From Aphis gossypii (taxonomy: Eukaryota; Arthropoda; Insecta; Hemiptera; Aphididae), in contig NC_065530.1 in the NCBI RefSeq assembly GCF_020184175.1, forward strand, positions 56,645,260 to 56,709,259: a DNA stretch of 64,000 nt, in the 5' to 3' direction. The stretch's first letter is position 1; every line of letters starts with the position of its first letter. The notes beneath the pieces are model-generated. The model had not been told where the DNA came from, did not search any database, and saw only the letters and a list, made by a program, of their open reading frames with translations. Positions 39,120-52,960 of the stretch are shown in pieces. Position numbers and translations under genes: made by a program.

Positions 39120-42100
39120 TTTTTAAGTAAATAAATTTTAGTTTTAAGCATTTTAAATTTTTTTGGGGTCATTCGCCTTATTGACTCATGCAGTTAATGG
39201 ACTCAAATGATCAGGTTCCAAAGTGAATCCAATAAGCAGCGACTACTGTATTTGTATTGTTATTGATAAATAGTATAACCAATATAAAATCCATTATCAT
39301 TACTTTCCAAAATAAATTTGATGTCAAATAAAAAACTTGGTTTAGTATTAATGTAACAAAATATGTAGGTAATATTATATTAAGCCATAAAAGTAATTAA
39401 ATTATTGTTAAAGTCATTAGTCATAACATTCATAATATTATAAGCATAATATGATAAGGCTGTTGCTCCCCTGACAATAGGAGCAAATATATCTTGCCTT
39501 CTTCTCTGTCTAAAATTTTTAATTTAACATTACCAGATACTTATTATTTTTAATTAATTTGACTAGCTTAATAATTACAATGGTTGTTTAATTTAATCAA
39601 ACTATAAACTCAATAAAGAATTAACTATATATGAATAATGTTCAAAAGGTATTTTTTGAATTAGTTAAGGCTCACTGATGCCTTATGATACACTTCAAAT
39701 TGTAAACATAATTCAAATATTTATAACTACCATGATTAAACTGCTATATTTTCTCTAATTTTACAATTCTATAAACTTCATATTTTACTCTTCAACCTAC
39801 CCCTTCCACAGCACACATAGAGAAAAATCTATTTTATGCCATCAACGGCCAACTTGGTTGTATAATAATTAATAACAAATAAACAAATCCATACCTTGTA
39901 TTTTATTAAAAAAAAAAAAATTTTGTAAATAGTTTTTATTGGTAATATAATATGTAAAATGTAAACATTGTTACTCAATAATTGAATAATAATATAGGAT
40001 AGTAGAATAACAATATTGTAATATTTAAATATGATAAATTATATTGTCACGCGTCTTAAACATAGTTAAGTTATTGTATATAAGTCATGCTTAAACTTAA
40101 GGTATGAAATAGTTATAGATATCATCTAATATATTTAGCACGAATAATATAATGTTTAACATTATTTTTTAATAACAGAACAAAAAAACAAGTCTAATTA
40201 TAACAAACAAAACTTATTGCGTAATCTTATATGCAAAATGAATATTGATCATAATAAAATAATTTTGTGTAACATTTTTTTTATACTCTTATGAAAATGT
40301 ATTAAATATTAGTTGTTATGGTAAATAAGTAGGTACTTAAAACTATATGAATAAAATGGATGGGCCTATGTAATATGTATACCCAAGAAGCAAGTCTGAT
40401 CCAAACACAATTGGTAAGTAACACATTTAATTTATTACTGGAAGATATATGATTATTATTTTATTAGGTATATTTTATAGAATTAGTAACTTAATAGAAT
40501 AAATCTTAGAAAAAAAAGGAATACAAATAATGATGTATGTTTTTTCAATAACAAAATGCTTACAATTGGCATGAAAACATAAATACCTAATACTTACTAT
40601 TATAAAATAAAGATAGGTGACCTATGAATAGTGAAGTAGTTGTTGATGTAATATGACAAACAAAAAATTGGTTTTATAAATTATACAAAATTGTAAAAAG
40701 TAATATATTAATACATATAATATTATATATTTTATAGATATTAAAACTTAATTTCGTTGGTCGACTAATGATTGTGTTAAAAAAAAACAACAATGTGTTG
40801 ATAATTTATAAAAATAAATATTTGTTTTATAAATGTTATTTATTAATGCTTATAATAAAATTTCGGAAGTACAATAGTTTTCATATAGTTTCATGTTGAT
40901 TGTTGAAAATATCAATATTTTGGCATTGAAACATAAATTAAGTTTTAAAAAAAAAATGTATATATCTACATTATTGCTAACAGAAATCAAACTTAAATAC
41001 TTTAAATGGTTAAAATTAACAATTATAAATTAATTAACAATCTAAAAAATAATACTTATATCTAGTTATATTAATTAATTATAAATAATAGAACAAATAG
41101 GCACTTATAAAGTTAATAATAGGTTTATGTAATAATTTTAATAGTAACTACAAAGTACCTACAATAAATTCTAAAATGTAATAATTTGAAGTTGTGATTA
41201 TTGCTAGACCTATTATTATAGTTAATTTATTATTAGTTTTAACTTTTATTAGTATCGTTTTTACTTATAAGAACATCGTTATTTTGAATTATTAATTAGA
41301 TGGGTGATAAATAAGTTAAAGATGTTTAAATGAAATGTATAGTATATTATAATATAGAATAATAGATTATATCTTTGATAAAGTTATTTAAATTAGAGCT
41401 AAAATAATAATTAGTTTGGTTTTAAGTTCTATTTTTCCAGATTTTTTAAAATTGTTCAAAATGAATTATAAAACTAACGTCAATATTCATAAATATAATT
41501 TAAGTCTTCCCTAAATAGTTAAACCGAATGAATTTTCAAATAACAAATAATATTTTTTATATAAAACTGCAATGGTCAAAACTATAATGGTTTTAAACAA
41601 TTTAAACCAAGTTTATTTAAAAAATTCAAAAAACAAGTAACAATAATATAAAAGTATTTTTTTTTAATTTTATAGGTATTTTGTATTTAAATATTTAACA
41701 ATTAAAATATACTTTTAAATTTGTATCCAGATTTCTATGAATTATTTAAATTGCATATTAATCCATTACAACCATTTGAGTTTAATTCAAAATTAAAACA
41801 AAAACAATCTTACAAATCATAAAAAATAAAAATCGTAAAAATATAAATGATTAGGTAGGCTTTTACTTTAATAATAAATTTTCATTATTATAAATAGATA
41901 GGTAGTTAATTATTGTCATTTCTGAATACTGATTTGGTATTTGGTATAAAAACAATATGTATCAATTGAGTTTAAAAAACAATTGTACCTACTTATTACA
42001 ATCATTATAAAGCTTACCTATAGGCTATAGGTATAGCCGTAATCCGTATTGGTAATAATCATGTAATAGAGTAATACCTTCATAAAATGTTATTAACATT

Positions 42101-42378
42101 TTTATAATTATACCTATGTTGGGTTACAAACTTACATTGGTATAATATAATTAATATATACTTAATCCTATGGAAAACAAAAATATTTTTAAATAGCACT
42201 TAATACATTATGTTATGTGTGTAGATAATATAAAATACATATTATAGCACACATAAGTACATAACATATTATTTAAAATATTATTATTATGATTATTATT
42301 TATTGGAATTATTATTGTTGGTTAACGGTTGTATAGACGTATTGTAGTTGTGATGATTATGATGATAGTGTTTGCACT
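39120..42378. other. A+T-rich intergenic region
   Basis: About 3.3 kb of very A+T-rich DNA with only short random frames; the right end is the 3' UTR side of the SLC7 gene. I see no gene, RNA or clear element. Confidence 0.6.
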
Positions 42379-45300
42379 TTAAACTTTAGCCGGCGATTTT
42401 GAAGTGGTCACCATCAGTAGTATTTGAAGGTAACGTGTTAAACACCCTGAAATTATCAAATTCAAAACAACCCTCAGATACACAAATCAACTTCAATTTT
42501 CAATCTAACACACATCACATGGTATGTAATAAATATTAAATAGTGAATATACACACACGTCACCCATTATATTGTATTGGTGACTGGTGTTACTGTGATA
42601 GGTATTAACTTGGTAGTTGGTTGGTACCTATAGATGTATATTAATTTATTATTTTAACTTAAGGAATGAATTTATGTGTTAAACATTTACAAAATATCCT
42701 ATAACCTTAAAAATATATTTTAAAAACACTGTGCTATGTGTTTTAGCACTTGTTACGTTGAAAAAAATTTAGTAATACGCATTTATAATAAGAGTACGTA
42801 GGCCGTATAAAATATGATCGCAATAATCCATAGAAAATAAACAAAAACTAAAATAGAGCCATGAAAATTTTAAATAAATTGTTGTAATAGGAAATATTTT
42901 AAAATGATAATAAGTTTTAACTGAAAACTAGCATATTTTTAATCTCTAATAAATGAAACTATTTCATTTAGCTATATTTTGGTTAAAAATTATGCAAAAT
43001 TCTATATCTTAAATTTTTAACTCTAATTATAATTTATTGTGTGCATGTTTTTCTTACCGACGATTTTGTGGAATATCATAGGTTTGTTTTTCCAAAAAAT
43101 GAACACACCATACACTGGTATACTGGTCAATATCATTAAACATCCATACCCTAGAATTACACATTCAAATTAAAAAATTATAATCTATTATAGATTGGAA
43201 TATAGGAAATACAATGGAAGGAGGGTATTAAGTTTACAAGTTATTCATTTTGCATATCGATTATAAATTAAAATTTGGATTTTTATTTAAAAATTTATTT
43301 TGACATTTATACTAAATTTAAGTACCTATCGTCGTTCTTCACTTTTGAAATATAAATATTTTTACAATAGATTTGCATTGTCAAATGGAAAACTATTAAT
43401 AGGTATTTTTGCAGTGATGGTACCTACTTCTTTTTTGTCACCGATTCATTTTATTTCTCACACTCCGTAGACACGAGCTTATGTATAGGTATTATAACTA
43501 CCTATTGTATTCTAAGTATATTTAATATTTTAAAAATATAATTAAATATATTAAGTATAGATTTATATATACCTAATAAATAAATAAATATATATATTTA
43601 TACACAGGATGTTTCCATAATTCACTCAATGCCCAATGATAAAATATACTCTCATGCTCATTCATCCAGTTTATCAGTACTCAGTATGTATTTATTTAAA
43701 TTTTGATTTTTAGAAATCTTATAATACATAATATCTATCTGTAAACCATATTTTAACCTACCTGTTTCAACCGGACTAGCGATTATTGGTATTATAGTCA
43801 CAAAAAGCGTAGCAGCAATATAGACGACCGGGAAGAACATATTGACTTTGATCGGCCTCTTCAAATCAGGTGAGTGAAACGGAGCCACGGTATACACAAA
43901 ACCGACACACCGATGCTCAACTGAAACAATAAATAGACACGATACATAGAATACATGAACGTGACCACAAGTTAAGTTTGATTTAACTTGATTATATTTT
44001 ATTGTTCAAACGTACCCATGTCGCAAATCCCACGTAATTAATAAGAGCGTAGATGTTAGATATCTGCAAGTATATCAATGACAGCAAGCACTGGAAACGA
44101 TATGAAAATATTATTATAATTTATAAAATGTTTAAAGTTACCTATGTAGGTAAAACTTGTTTGATCGATTTATTTATTTCTATGGCACACAAAACTCAAA
44201 TGATGTAAGTAATTAGGTATATTATTTTTATCATTAGGTATATTTACAATGCATATGACTGCCGGCGTGGGTGTCAGCCGATTGATTTGGATCATTGTCA
44301 AAATTTGTGGCATTTGTCCCTCGATAGCTCCAGCGTAGAACAATCTACATATATATAAGTATAATAAATAATAAATTACAATTTTGTATGTATTTTATAA
44401 ATTAAAAATGCTAAGTTACAATTTTACTTTTAATACTTGAATATTTATAGGTACTGTAGGTTATTTCTATAATAAAATTGTATGTCAGATTTAAAACGAA
44501 CAAATAATAATAATATTACCTGTATGATGTTATGTGAATAATATTTGATATTATAGTTTTATGACATTGTTTAAAGTGTTTAAACATTGCAATAAGTATC
44601 GTATTAATATAGGTGTATGATATTGTTTTGCGAAATTCTTGAACCGTCATAATAATATTATAGCCATATTTCTAGATCACTTATTTTAATAAAAATAAAA
44701 TTTACGATTTAATAAAATAATTTAAGTAATTATTCATCCAAATAAAAATGTTGAAATACTCTGACGTTCTAAAACTTTTGACTTTCATCATAACGTTTGT
44801 ATAAACACGCATAATAAGTAGTAACATAAATCTTTTTACACATTACCTACCTATTTAGAGATTTTAACTATAGACAAGAATATAAAAACATAGTAATTTT
44901 TATATGTGTATGAGAGTGTGAGCGATCCATAGTACGAAATATAATAATGGTATATCTATATACGGTCTATCAATAATACTCTCGATTTGTAAAGGAACGA
45001 AAATATAATACCCGAATGTTTTCACTTCTATGAAATCTTATAATTTATGTTAAAAATATATTTTTTAACCTCGAACTTGTCAGCAGAATTCCGTTGACGG
45101 CGCCAAATGTAGATAAAGCAACAAACACGGGAATCGTCCATGCCATCGGACCGTATAGTCTTTCCGCGAACGTCTAAAACACATACAAGCAATCAATTCA
45201 AATCAATGTTCATAAAATCATAAACCATAATGCGTTGACGAACAGTTGATCACAACAACGTTTAGATGTGTGACTTATAGTAAAATGTAAATCAGGTATT

Positions 45301-48300
45301 TACAGTGAACGTTATATTTCACGAGTTCCTGGTATAACATTAATATATATTATACTTAGTAATTATACGCGTGTAGTCGGTGTACATATATATACTATTA
45401 TGCAATTATCGGGTTCATATTTACATTTTAGCAACCAATAAGAATTCGCGGAAAAGGACAGCTAAATTTTTAGGGGCTCTTTTCAATATTGTAAAATCGT
45501 TTTTATTTATACCAAGAGAATAATTATTTTGATTTTATTTTTTTTTAGTTTTTCGACAATATTATAGGTTTTCACGCTTAACATAAAAAATTTGCTCTAA
45601 TGTAAACAAGCCACAAATCGTATAAACAGTATCAAATTGTCAAAAATAACAATATAAGATCGCATTTTCTGAAATACAATATTGATTAAGGTATGAGCCC
45701 ACGAGGCATAAACACTTTACCTAAGTGTCTATTGGCTTTTATATAACAGTCACTATCTGTGTATAAAAATTATATAATTTAGCTTAGATTTGCGTATTTT
45801 ATTAATTTATTTAAATTTGTTAAAATTTATTTATTTATTTGTTTTAATTTTTACTAATCGTATGAAACAAATAGTTATCTATACCTATCAATTTTTACGA
45901 GGACAAATATTGTGTACAATGTACACGGACTTTATAATGCATAACATAATATATTATTGTACGTATCTATGTTCATTTTTAAATATGTATTTATTATTTT
46001 AAAATTTACTTAGGATGTGGTTTTTTCACATTCGATAACTTTTTATATTTTGAAAATTTATATATATTATCATAGTGGCCTCGATCTCAGGCTTGTAATG
46101 GTCACAAAATATTTACCTATTTAAATCAATGCCATTGTAATTCAAAAATGCATAGCATAAAATACATACGTTTATACATTGAAGAATAGGTAAACGAACT
46201 TAGTCAGTAGTCTATAGTCCGTGATTATTAATCACAGTACCAATGAATAATATAAATGTTTTGATTTAGTGTTATTTACTGATATGTTTTTTTGTTTACA
46301 ATATTTTATATGTGTATTATGTTTAACTATTCATAATAAACCAAAAATCTACATAAAACTATAACGTAACTACAACTTTAACGTATCATGTAATATGCAC
46401 TTATAATTCAATGTACGTTTTTTATTCGGATTTTTTAATATGTACCTATCAAGTATCCGCTTAACTTGTTTAAAATACTTACTACGGCAACAGCTTCCGA
46501 AGTCAGGACTTCCTGTGGTGACAAAGTTGTATAAAACGCTATATTAGTGAAGACGTACACGACGGTGACGAGTATGCACGATATTGCTATCGCTCTTGGC
46601 AGGTTTCTAAAGAATAATAAAAACACAATTATTTTGCGACAACGACGTTATGACTAAACTAAAGTATGAAAATTATGAAAATTACAAACCTTATAGGATC
46701 TTTTAATTCTTCAATCACGAAGTTTAAATAATTCCTAGAAAACAATAAAATACATAATCATGTGTAGGTATATAATATAATAGCGAAACCCTGTATTGCG
46801 CATACAATAATATGTAATCAAATAATTATATTGTTTAAGACTATTGTTAATTAGGGCGGCAACAGTAACGAATAAATGATAGTTTAAAGGACTTGACTAT
46901 ATAACACAATGGACAATTTGAATACTACGTTTGAAACAAATGAAAATCAAGATAAATTATTAGCGGTGTTCCGGTACATAATATAATAGATAATATAACG
47001 TGTCTCAAGATATTTTGCAAATGACCAATAATGACTAATATTACTAACTATTTCTCGATAATTAAAAATTATAAAGCTAAAACTGTTTCAGAATTTTCTT
47101 AGTCGAAATAAATTCGGGAACTTAAATTACGAAAATAAACTTCAAATGGCATTCGTCTAATCGTCTGCAAGCCGATTGAAAAATAAGAAGCCATTGAGAA
47201 AATCCCACGCTAAATGTCACGAGGTTACGTTGTACAAATTGAACGTGAGTTTTTATTTTCAGTAAAATTACGTGTTACAGTTGCGCCCTTTTAATCGTAA
47301 TACCATGCAATGCCTTATAAATATATTATATTATACTATGTAAAGCTGGCGCACTCGATCACGATATTATATACCTAAATAGAAATTATATCCAAATATG
47401 CAATTTTAAAAACGTGGAAACATGCACCACTTCAGCTGAGGGTAATACCCACTAATTAAGTAAAAAATAATAGGTAACAATTATAATATATCTTCTCGAT
47501 GATGTGTAAAGAATGTGGGCACCTGTAATGTTATACATTTTATGAGAACGTTTATAAAATAAAACTGCGACAGTTGTTAAATAATCATAATAACGCATAT
47601 TATCTCAATTTGATTTGAGTTGCCGGTTACGCATTTGTTTATTTTACAACATAAAACTAATTTATAATCACGTAAAAAACTAGTCGAGGACAAAAATAAA
47701 TTTAAGGGGAAATTATAACTAGTAGTTATAATGTATATGTGTAATTTACTTTTGCTAAAATTTGCGTTTAATAATTCTCGTTTTTATATTAATTTCTATA
47801 TTATATAATAGAGATCTCTAACACATCAAATTGAATGATAATAAACGTATTGATAGTTTAAACTTGGCAGACAGTTATTATAATAATTGTTTAAAAATTA
47901 ATTATTATATATCTTACTGAAAATAAAAAAAATTGAACAATCTAGACACATTATAGCATTGAAAAAAAAACATATCACCTATTTCATGCACGCATTACGT
48001 TTTAGGACTTTCTATAGTAAAGGCACTATTATGTTATTAAAATTTTGGATAGATCATGAACAAGCAATTTTTTTCTTCATTATAATCACAATTCATCGAA
48101 TAGGCAGGTTTCGTTAAGTACTTATAGGTATAGCCTATGACCCATATATTATATTTTCGAATCTGCATAAACTATGTCTGAGCAATATTCAAATTATACT
48201 TGTCGTCCATTTCCATCATGCGGAATTCATATTAAATCGCATTCAATTTTAGACATACATCAATTGCGCCAGAAATCACAAGTAAGGAAAGACAAATTTT

Positions 48301-49674
48301 GGGATTCAAAAAGGTTATACATCAACTGCGCCGGACGATATTGAGGTACAAAAAAGGGGGCGATTGTAAACTCCGCCAGAATATCGGTCAAAATAAAAAG
48401 TTATTAAAAGGTCTAATGTAAACTCCGCCAGTTTTTTTTCTTGCCTGTAATGGGTATATGTAAACTCCGCCAGTTTCGAAATTCGAAATCAAAAAAAAAA
48501 ACTGACAGTGTTACAGGATGCTGCTATAAATAGGTACACCAATGGAATAATACAAGACTTAAAATATTTACAAATTATATCACATCATTTTAGTTTACAT
48601 AATATATGACATACCTAACTATATATTTTTGGATTTTTTGGTACAACGATTATTTATATTTATTATGATTTTTTACTATAATTTAAATATTTAATGTGGA
48701 AGATTATTAATTAATATTATGAAAAATATGATTTTATACTATTAGGTATAACAATTATTTATTATGATTTTTTTAGGTACTATGATTTAAATATTTAATG
48801 TGAATGATATGATATGATATTATATTGTAATTTTTTTTTAATAATGTATCATATTAATTTTATACTATTGCTACTTGATTTTCTTTACTGGTGGAGCTTG
48901 CATGAACTCAATTTTACCTGATTTTTTTCACTGGCGGAGTTTACAGTAAAAAAAGGTACTTGTGGCGGAGTTTACATGCGCCCCAAAAAAGGCTACACAT
49001 AACGCCAGCGATACTGAAGTTAAAAAATAATATTTTAATACTTTACGATTTTTGAAATAACAATTTATTTTATATTTCATTATTCTATATGTTTGATTGT
49101 ATTTACGACTTAAATTAAATTAAATTATATTCTCAACAAGTATTTCCACAGTTTTTGATAATGACTTATAATTTTAACGTAGGTATACATATTTATTATA
49201 TAATATTATTTGTCTATTTAATTAAAATAAAATATCTAAAAATTAAAAATATTATAATGCCTATAAAATATTAAACTTTCCTAGAGCAATTAATTTCTAC
49301 CTTTTTAGTTAGTGAATTTGTGATAAATCAACCGGCACAAAAGATGTATAAATTTTAGGGAGTCTTGAAAAATCGGCGCAATTGACGAACACCATCAATT
49401 TTTACTGTTATTAATTTAGCATGCATGTTGTATATATAATATCATTATATTTAAATAATTATATCCATGTACATTTTGTACAATTATTGAAGAAACTGTA
49501 AATATATATAATATTATAAGCAACGGTATAAAATTTTATTGTTTACCAATCTTCAGTAGGTTTATTATATAGGTACTAACCATCCGTTATATGCGAAAAG
49601 GCCAGAATAAAACGAGAGAGCAATCGAGGTAACTTCAGTTTTTGTATTTACAAACGTAAAATGTTCGGTATGCC
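42379..49674 (-). CDS. SLC7-family amino-acid transporter (LAT/JhI-21 type), 3' half, with frameshift
   Basis: Light-chain-type (APC superfamily) transporter for neutral amino acids. Nine exons in transcription order: 49674-49581, 46734-46690, 46606-46483, 45173-45070, 44344-44248, 44090-44016, 43920-43762, 43150-43058, 42446-42379 (stop 42381-42379). They encode about 286 residues covering roughly membrane helices 6-12: FAYNGWNYLNFVIEELKDP, RNLPRAIAISC, ALSTFGAVNGILLTSSR and ICILLSLIYLQISNIYALI are family hallmarks. Phases agree everywhere except inside 43920-43762, where frame 0 reads up to WLRFT and the conserved continuation PDLKRPIKVN is in another frame: one base is missing near 43869-43873. 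This may be a sequencing or assembly error or a true lesion. Exons for helices 1-5 were not found in the 14 kb upstream. The first listed exon starts after an acceptor, so it is not the gene's start. LAT and y+LAT/b0,+ members cannot be separated from this half. Confidence 0.85.
48258..49387. mobile_element. Outer inverted-repeat element with CAATTGCGCC ends
   Basis: Left end 48258-48282 begins CATCAATTGCGCCAGAAATC. The right end, reversed (49387-49361), begins CGTCAATTGCGCCGATTTTT. Further copies of the left motif lie at 48319-48346 and 48995-49025; without the nested insertion these would be adjacent, forming a direct subterminal array. No coding capacity, so non-autonomous. It lies in an intron of the SLC7 gene. 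Confidence 0.6.
48356..48984. mobile_element. Inner (nested) element with TGTAAACTCCGCCA ends
   Basis: Left end GGGGGCGATTGTAAACTCCG and reversed right end GGGGCGCATGTAAACTCCGC. Direct motif copies TGTAAACTCCGCCAG at 48365-48379, 48417-48431 and 48459-48473; inverted copies at 48931-48945 and 48963-48976, with a degenerate one at 48888-48902. Six A's flank each end (48350-48355, 48985-48990), a possible target duplication. The middle is AT-rich without an open frame. Confidence 0.7.
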
Positions 49675-51190
49675 CTTTAAAATAATTCATATAAAAATAA
49701 TAGATAATTATATCGTTTCTTGAAATTATAGCTGAAAATTTTATTATAAATATTACATAAATCATAAATATTTACTATTATAAATGTGACGATAAAAAAA
49801 AAAAATTAAACAATATTATTACGCTTTTAAAATAATATAATATAATATACGACAAATTAGGAATTTACATATTATAAACATTATAAACTTTAATATAAAT
49901 AATAGGTATAATACATAATATTATGTAATAATATTATGTATAGGTAATACAATAATATAACGTATAATATTTTTATGGATTTGTACATTCTATTATTTTT
50001 AATAATAGAACTTATGTTATTCGTGATACTGTGTAATTTAAATGTACTAATACTTTAAGACCTCTGCAATATATTTTCATCTAATCAATAATTTTATTAT
50101 AATATTTTTATCATTATTATTAACAATTTCTAAAATAGGTATGCGTTTTACATTTAAACGAAAGCGAACGTTCGATGTTCTATTATACAATTGTCGAAAC
50201 TTTTTAATTTTTACATACCCGCATAACAATACGCATACATAGTTAGTATACGTTTGACGTCGTTTTTATCGTTTTAATAAAAAAAATTCCAATTTAAATT
50301 ATTATATATTATATCGTTCCTCAGTAACCGCGTCAACGACGTCATAACGAAATACTCATAAAAGCGTTTATACCGTATAATAATAATAATTGTTCGCAAT
50401 CATAATACTACATTTATATAAATACGTCTTACGCACAAATAATGTATATAATATAGTGTCATTTTTATTTTATTCTAGATATGACATAAAAAGAAAAAAA
50501 ATAAGAAACAGTTAAAACACGTGAAATCGAATTTCGTGCATCAATATAATAATATGTGTCGGCCGTTTTTATAACGAGATTCCAATTACATTTAAAACGA
50601 ATAAAACGGTTGAAGAAAAAAGAACAATCGAAAATTAAAAGGGAAATCGAGTAAGATTATTCTCCGTGGAATGACACACGACGTTTTGAGTGTGTAATGC
50701 AAAAACCCGATAGATACATATATTACAGCATTATTAAAGCATTAAACAACCACTATACATTAACGGTGTCTATAATCTATGTACAGTTGTACAGTGATAC
50801 ACCAGACATAGGTATCATGTATCAGACAGATCGCTCACTTTTGTTGCTACTTGCTTTAATATAGGTACTCGTAATGAATTTTGATTTTTGTAATTTTCAA
50901 GTATATAAAAATTTTGTAGAGCCCATATATTTTCAAATAATTACTTTTATTTATGATGTTTAAGGAGTGTCTAGACTCTAGAGGCATTACAAGTTTATTA
51001 TTTTTTTTTTTTTTGCTGAAAGCAAATGACTATTTGTTTTTTAAGAATTTTGAGTTTTAATATAATCAATAATCATATTATAAATATTGAAATTCAAACG
51101 ATTAGTGTCTAAATTATAAAGAATAGTAGATATACTAAAGATATATTAAACTTATAATAACAAGTTATATGCGTTAAAACATTAAAGATG
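49675..51190. other. Upstream/intronic DNA of the SLC7 gene
   Basis: A+T-rich with no convincing exon on the minus strand, where the preceding SLC7 exon would be expected. No element recognised. Confidence 0.5.
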
Positions 51191-51195
51191 GAATA

Positions 51196-51959
51196 CAGGG
51201 TGATTCTTTTATCAAACAACACTCATTATTTCAATAAGTATATATATATATTTTCAAATTTCTAGACATATGTTTTTCTACAACTGTATACAATTTTAAT
51301 TTTTTTTCACTCTTATATATTTAATAGTAAAATAACTATCAACTTTTGATTTTAAAATAGCAACCTATACTAATAATTATTGCATACATTATTAAAGCCA
51401 TTTTTTTCATGAATTTTCACGTTAACATTTTTAACTTTCATTGATCCTTCGATAAGTTACCTGTAGATGTTAAAAGTTGATTGGATTAAGAAGGTTTTTA
51501 TAGGTGTTTACATCGTTAGGTTAGCACCGTCAGATCTGGGATTTTTATTTGTAAAATTCAGTAGCTATATTTGTAGCTGTTACTATATAGCTTATTATCA
51601 ATTGTCATAAAATTATAATTAATTAGACTTAACCCAATGGCACTTAATAAACATTTACACTCAATAAACACTTGCCAAAACTACCTAAATTTGAGAGGCT
51701 ATTATCAACGGATTAATGAAAAATGAAAATTTGAATGTGATAATTCATAAAAAAAAAAAAAAAAATAGCCATATTAATTATGAAATTTTAAGTATAGGTT
51801 ATCATTTGAAAATCAAAAGTTGATAGTAGTTTACCTAACAAATATAAGGGTGAAAATATGGAAGAGTTTTATAATTCTAGAACAGTATGGATCATACATT
51901 TTGAAAAAAGTCAATACTTTTTGAAATAATGAGTGCTGTTCGATAAAATAATCACCCTG
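51196..51959. mobile_element. 764-bp foldback MITE with TA target duplication
   Basis: Ends CAGGGTGATTCTTTTATCAA (left) and, reversed, CAGGGTGATTATTTTATCGA (right), flanked by TA on both sides (51194-51195 and 51960-51961). The inverted arms extend about 260 bases, to near 51455 and 51695, for instance CTATCAACTTTTGATTTT at about 51338 mirrored at about 51810-51830. No transposase; the TA duplication suggests mobilisation by a Tc1/mariner-like enzyme. Confidence 0.8.
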
Positions 51960-52814
51960 TATAGTGTTTGCATAAATAAATAAAAAGCATAAAGGGAATG
52001 AGCTCGTTTGGTGTTGATATAACATTTATACGTTATGATGATTAACATAATATTATATTATAATAATTTAAAACGTGTAACTTGGAAAGTTAGAAGTGTC
52101 CTATTGTTTTCATATTTTATGCAAGACAGGTATGGCATTTGTATCTAATGTACACAATAATATTATTATTGAGACTCACATATTATTGTACCTATTATAT
52201 TCGTATTATACAAACTATAATAGTTGTTATATATTATTCTACTCACATAATATTTATATGTATTTAATCGCACTCGAGTGAAAAATAGACAAATAAACAT
52301 CGAAGGAGAAAACGAAAACTGTAGTGTAAAATTGACTATGTAAACAGTAAACGTATAAATAGCTAAGAGTATTTTATATCAAAAGCAATATTATATTATT
52401 GCAAGTATATTATGTAATCCAAAATAATACGGATTAAAATTATAACAAAATAATAAATATAAATTCATAAATATTTTTAAGTACAAATTTTGTACAGCGA
52501 AATACATATTTTAATATTTTAATGTGTATTTCATATCATTGTTGATTATTACCAGCTAGTTGTAATGGGAATTATACTTTATTTTGATGATTATTGATTA
52601 TAAATAATAAATAATAAATTATAATGAATATAATAATCTAAAAAGCTACAGCCTACAAGTGTCAGTACCTAAAACTTCTCAAATGACGTACTATTCTAAA
52701 ATGTGTTTTAATTGTGCGTGTATTGGATATATATATATATGTCTAAATAGAATAACAGATTAAAAAAATTAATTCTCAGTGTATGAATTGTGTGAATTAT
52801 AATAATATTTTAAG

Positions 52815-52960
52815 GCAGGGTGGTTTAGGGTTTAAAGGGTCCCTCCTCCCCTATAATATTTTTATAATTTCATATTTTATTACATTATATAACATATTTA
52901 AACTTTAACCCCCCCCCCCCCCAATGTATATTTTCTGGATCCAGCCTTTCTGACCAACCA
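52815..52960. repeat. Poly-C run with transposon-like flank
   Basis: Fourteen C's followed by AATGTATATTTTCTGGATCC and AGCC. The 'poly-C, then TTTCTGGATCC.CC' pattern recurs in insect repeats, so this is probably a transposon fragment. The left side carries a G-rich counterpart (GGTTTAGGGTTTAAAGGG). Confidence 0.4.

Noticed and set aside
43600..43640. ACAGGATGTTTCCATAATTC, like a transposon end
   Set aside because: No inverted partner or target duplication was found.
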